Below, one piece after another: positions 62,714 through 64,000 of a DNA stretch of 64,000 bases. The notes beneath the pieces were generated by a model. It made no database searches and was not told the origin of the DNA. It saw only the letters and a list, made by a program, of their open reading frames with translations. Source of the stretch: Terriglobia bacterium (GTDB taxonomy: Bacteria > Acidobacteriota > Terriglobia > Bryobacterales > Bryobacteraceae); the NCBI GenBank assembly GCA_020073345.1, contig JAIQFI010000001.1, positions 186,001 to 250,000 of the forward strand. Reading direction: 5' to 3'. Position 1 is the stretch's first letter, and each line of letters starts with the position of its first letter. The translations under genes were made by a program, and so were the position numbers.

Positions 62714-64000
62714 TGGCCGATCCAATCCAGGAACTGCGAATACCACAGCACCGTGTTCTGCGGCTTCAGGACCCAATGTCCTTCGTCGGGAAACAGCAGG
62801 AGCTTTGAAGGCACCTTCTGCGATTGCAACGCCGTGAACAACTGTATCCCCTGGCCCACCGGAACACGGAAATCCTGCTCGCCGTGAATCACCAGCGTGG
62901 GCGTCTTGAAATCCTTGACGAAATAACTCGGAGACCACTTGGAGTACAGCTCCGGGTTGTCCCAGGGCATCCCTCGGAACTCCCATTGGACGAACCACAG
63001 CTCCTCGGTCTCGGCTGCCATGCTGCGCAGATCGAAGACGCCGTCGTGCGTCACGAACGCTTTGAAGCGATCCGTATGGCCGAGCATCCAGTCGATCATG
63101 TATCCGCCGTACGAGCCGCCGGCCGCCGCCATGCGGGCGGGATCGGCATAAGGCAGCGCCGACACGCTGTCCACTACCGCCATGATGTCGTCGTAAACCT
63201 TGCCGCCCCAGTCGCCGCTGATCTCCTCCGTGTACTTCTGGCCGTAGCCGGTGGACCCGCGCGGATTCGGCATGACCACCAGGTATCCGGCACCGGCGAA
63301 CACCTGGGCGTTCCAGCGGTAGGTCCACTCTTCTCCCCACGATCCCTGCGGTCCGCCGTGAATCAGGACCAGCACCGGATATTTCTTCGTTGGCGAGAAG
63401 TCAGGCGGCTTCACGACGAAAGCATGCACGCGGGTCTTATCCGAACTATCGGCGTACATCTCTTCGAGCGGCGTGAGCGCGGCATTCGACAAGACCGCGT
63501 CGTTCAAGTGTGTCAGCGGCACTCCCGTGCCGCCGTTCGAAGTCGCGCGATAAATCTCGGTAGGATGCGAGCCGCTGACCTCGGTGTAGATCATGGTGCG
63601 TCCGTCGGAGGTGAACTGTACGTCGTCCAGGGTGGATGCCCCCGCGATGATGTTGCGCGAGCCGCCGCCGGTCGCCTGGATCATTTGCAGTCCCGTACGG
63701 CCCCGATCCTCCACGGTGAAGAACAACCGCGTGGAATCGGGCGACCAGGTGACGCTTCCCACCCAGCGGTCCAGGTTTTCCGTCAGGTTCGTGGTGCGGC
63801 CCGTGACGCGGTCGAGCTCCATTAGCCGCCAGCGGTCGCTTTCATATCCGGCGCGCGGTTGGGAACGGAATGCGAGGAACTTTCCATCGGGCGAGTAAAG
63901 CGGCGTATTGTCCGCCCCGGGGCCGGTCGTGATCTTTTTGACGTCGCCGCCGCCAATCGGCACCACGTAAATATCCGAGTTGGTGCTGGTGGCTTGATCC
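62695..64000 (-). CDS. S9-family prolyl oligopeptidase-like peptidase, N terminus beyond the window
   Basis: At least 435 residues of an S9 (DPP IV/acylaminoacyl-type) peptidase; the frame stays open to the last base, so the start and most of the propeller are outside. Visible are PD40 propeller repeats (TPLYSPDGKFLAFRS, VTWSPDSTRLFFT) and the alpha/beta-hydrolase catalytic domain: nucleophile in AAAGGSYGGYMID, Asp in VIHGEQDFRVP and His in DEGHWVLKP. It cleaves short peptides, probably exported. It overlaps the beta-helix lipoprotein start and is likely first of S9, beta-helix and Wzt-like genes. Confidence 0.9.
   Translation of the reverse strand, partial: DQATSTNSDIYVVPIGGGDVKKITTGPGADNTPLYSPDGKFLAFRSQPRAGYESDRWRLMELDRVTGRTTNLTENLDRWVGSVTWSPDSTRLFFTVEDRGRTGLQMIQATGGGSRNIIAGASTLDDVQFTSDGRTMIYTEVSGSHPTEIYRATSNGGTGVPLTHLNDAVLSNAALTPLEEMYADSSDKTRVHAFVVKPPDFSPTKKYPVLVLIHGGPQGSWGEEWTYRWNAQVFAGAGYLVVMPNPRGSTGYGQKYTEEISGDWGGKVYDDIMAVVDSVSALPYADPARMAAAGGSYGGYMIDWMLGHTDRFKAFVTHDGVFDLRSMAAETEELWFVQWEFRGMPWDNPELYSKWSPSYFVKDFKTPTLVIHGEQDFRVPVGQGIQLFTALQSQKVPSKLLLFPDEGHWVLKPQNTVLWYSQFLDWIGQWTKAP

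Noticed and set aside
62714-63340. Upstream extension of the beta-helix frame
   Set aside because: It lies fully inside the S9 peptidase gene, gives Arg/Gly-rich sequence without domains, and the lipoprotein leader begins near 62713.

Overview
The window is high-GC, densely packed bacterial chromosome and most resembles Acidobacteriota of the Solibacter/Bryobacteraceae type. This rests on gene content: two giant Oar-like TonB-dependent outer-membrane proteins with an N-terminal carboxypeptidase-regulatory domain, a Ser/Thr kinase fused to a TolB/PD40 propeller, large M14 and S9 peptidases, and lipopolysaccharide-type heptose genes (so a diderm). The lineage is inferred from gene families; no rRNA or tRNA gene was found to confirm it.

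Layout. (1) 180-7961, minus strand: a Tad/Flp pilus operon, reading from right to left small unknown protein, prepilin peptidase, CpaB, secretin CpaC, CpaE, ATPase CpaF, TadB, TadC and a 31-residue membrane peptide. No Flp pilin gene is visible. A hairpin-rich 137-bp region lies upstream. (2) 8099-12920, minus: two multi-membrane-pass GT87/GT39-like proteins joined by an ATGA overlap, a LuxR-type response regulator and an MFS exporter. (3) 12957-20711: an AlaC-like aminotransferase, a secreted NTR-like protein, a transposase remnant, a peroxiredoxin-like protein, an M14 peptidase and a kinase-propeller protein. (4) 20875-26749, plus: clpX-lon-engB-rho, a protein quality-control and housekeeping block. 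(5) 26838-34396, minus: tandem paralogous Oar genes with duplicated promoters, divergent from mutL. (6) 34535-41139, plus: mutL, a CheB-CheR-PAS-histidine kinase fusion, its likely NarL-type regulator and a DksA/TraR-type zinc protein. (7) 41121-46005, minus: rpoN-hpf-rapZ-glycogen debranching enzyme. (8) 46142-49720: a frame-disrupted small gene before an M15 peptidase, a BON protein, the heptose kinase HldE1 and, divergently, a heptose adenylyltransferase-GmhB fusion, then a DoxX-like protein. (9) 49801-56751: a membrane protein, an endonuclease/exonuclease/phosphatase, FlgM, an orphan polysaccharide ABC permease, an EAL-HDOD protein, Der GTPase and a START-like secreted protein. (10) 56815-64000: BipA/TypA, a circularly permuted ATP-grasp-like protein, a Wzt-like protein with a wrecked ATPase domain, a beta-helix lipoprotein and a truncated S9 peptidase.

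How parts may work together. The Tad genes would build an adhesive pilus. The HldE pieces and GmhB make ADP-heptose for LPS core. The permease at 52782 and the Wzt-like protein at 60385 could belong to one glycan export pathway, although the latter has lost the usual ATPase residues. The RpoN, HPF and RapZ group forms the common sigma-54 neighbourhood. Most interesting are the degenerate Wzt, the HldE-C/GmhB fusion, the duplicated oar promoter that also carries a remnant of the mutL start region, two copies of a palindromic repeat placed in convergent gaps, and a hidden IS1-type transposase fragment.
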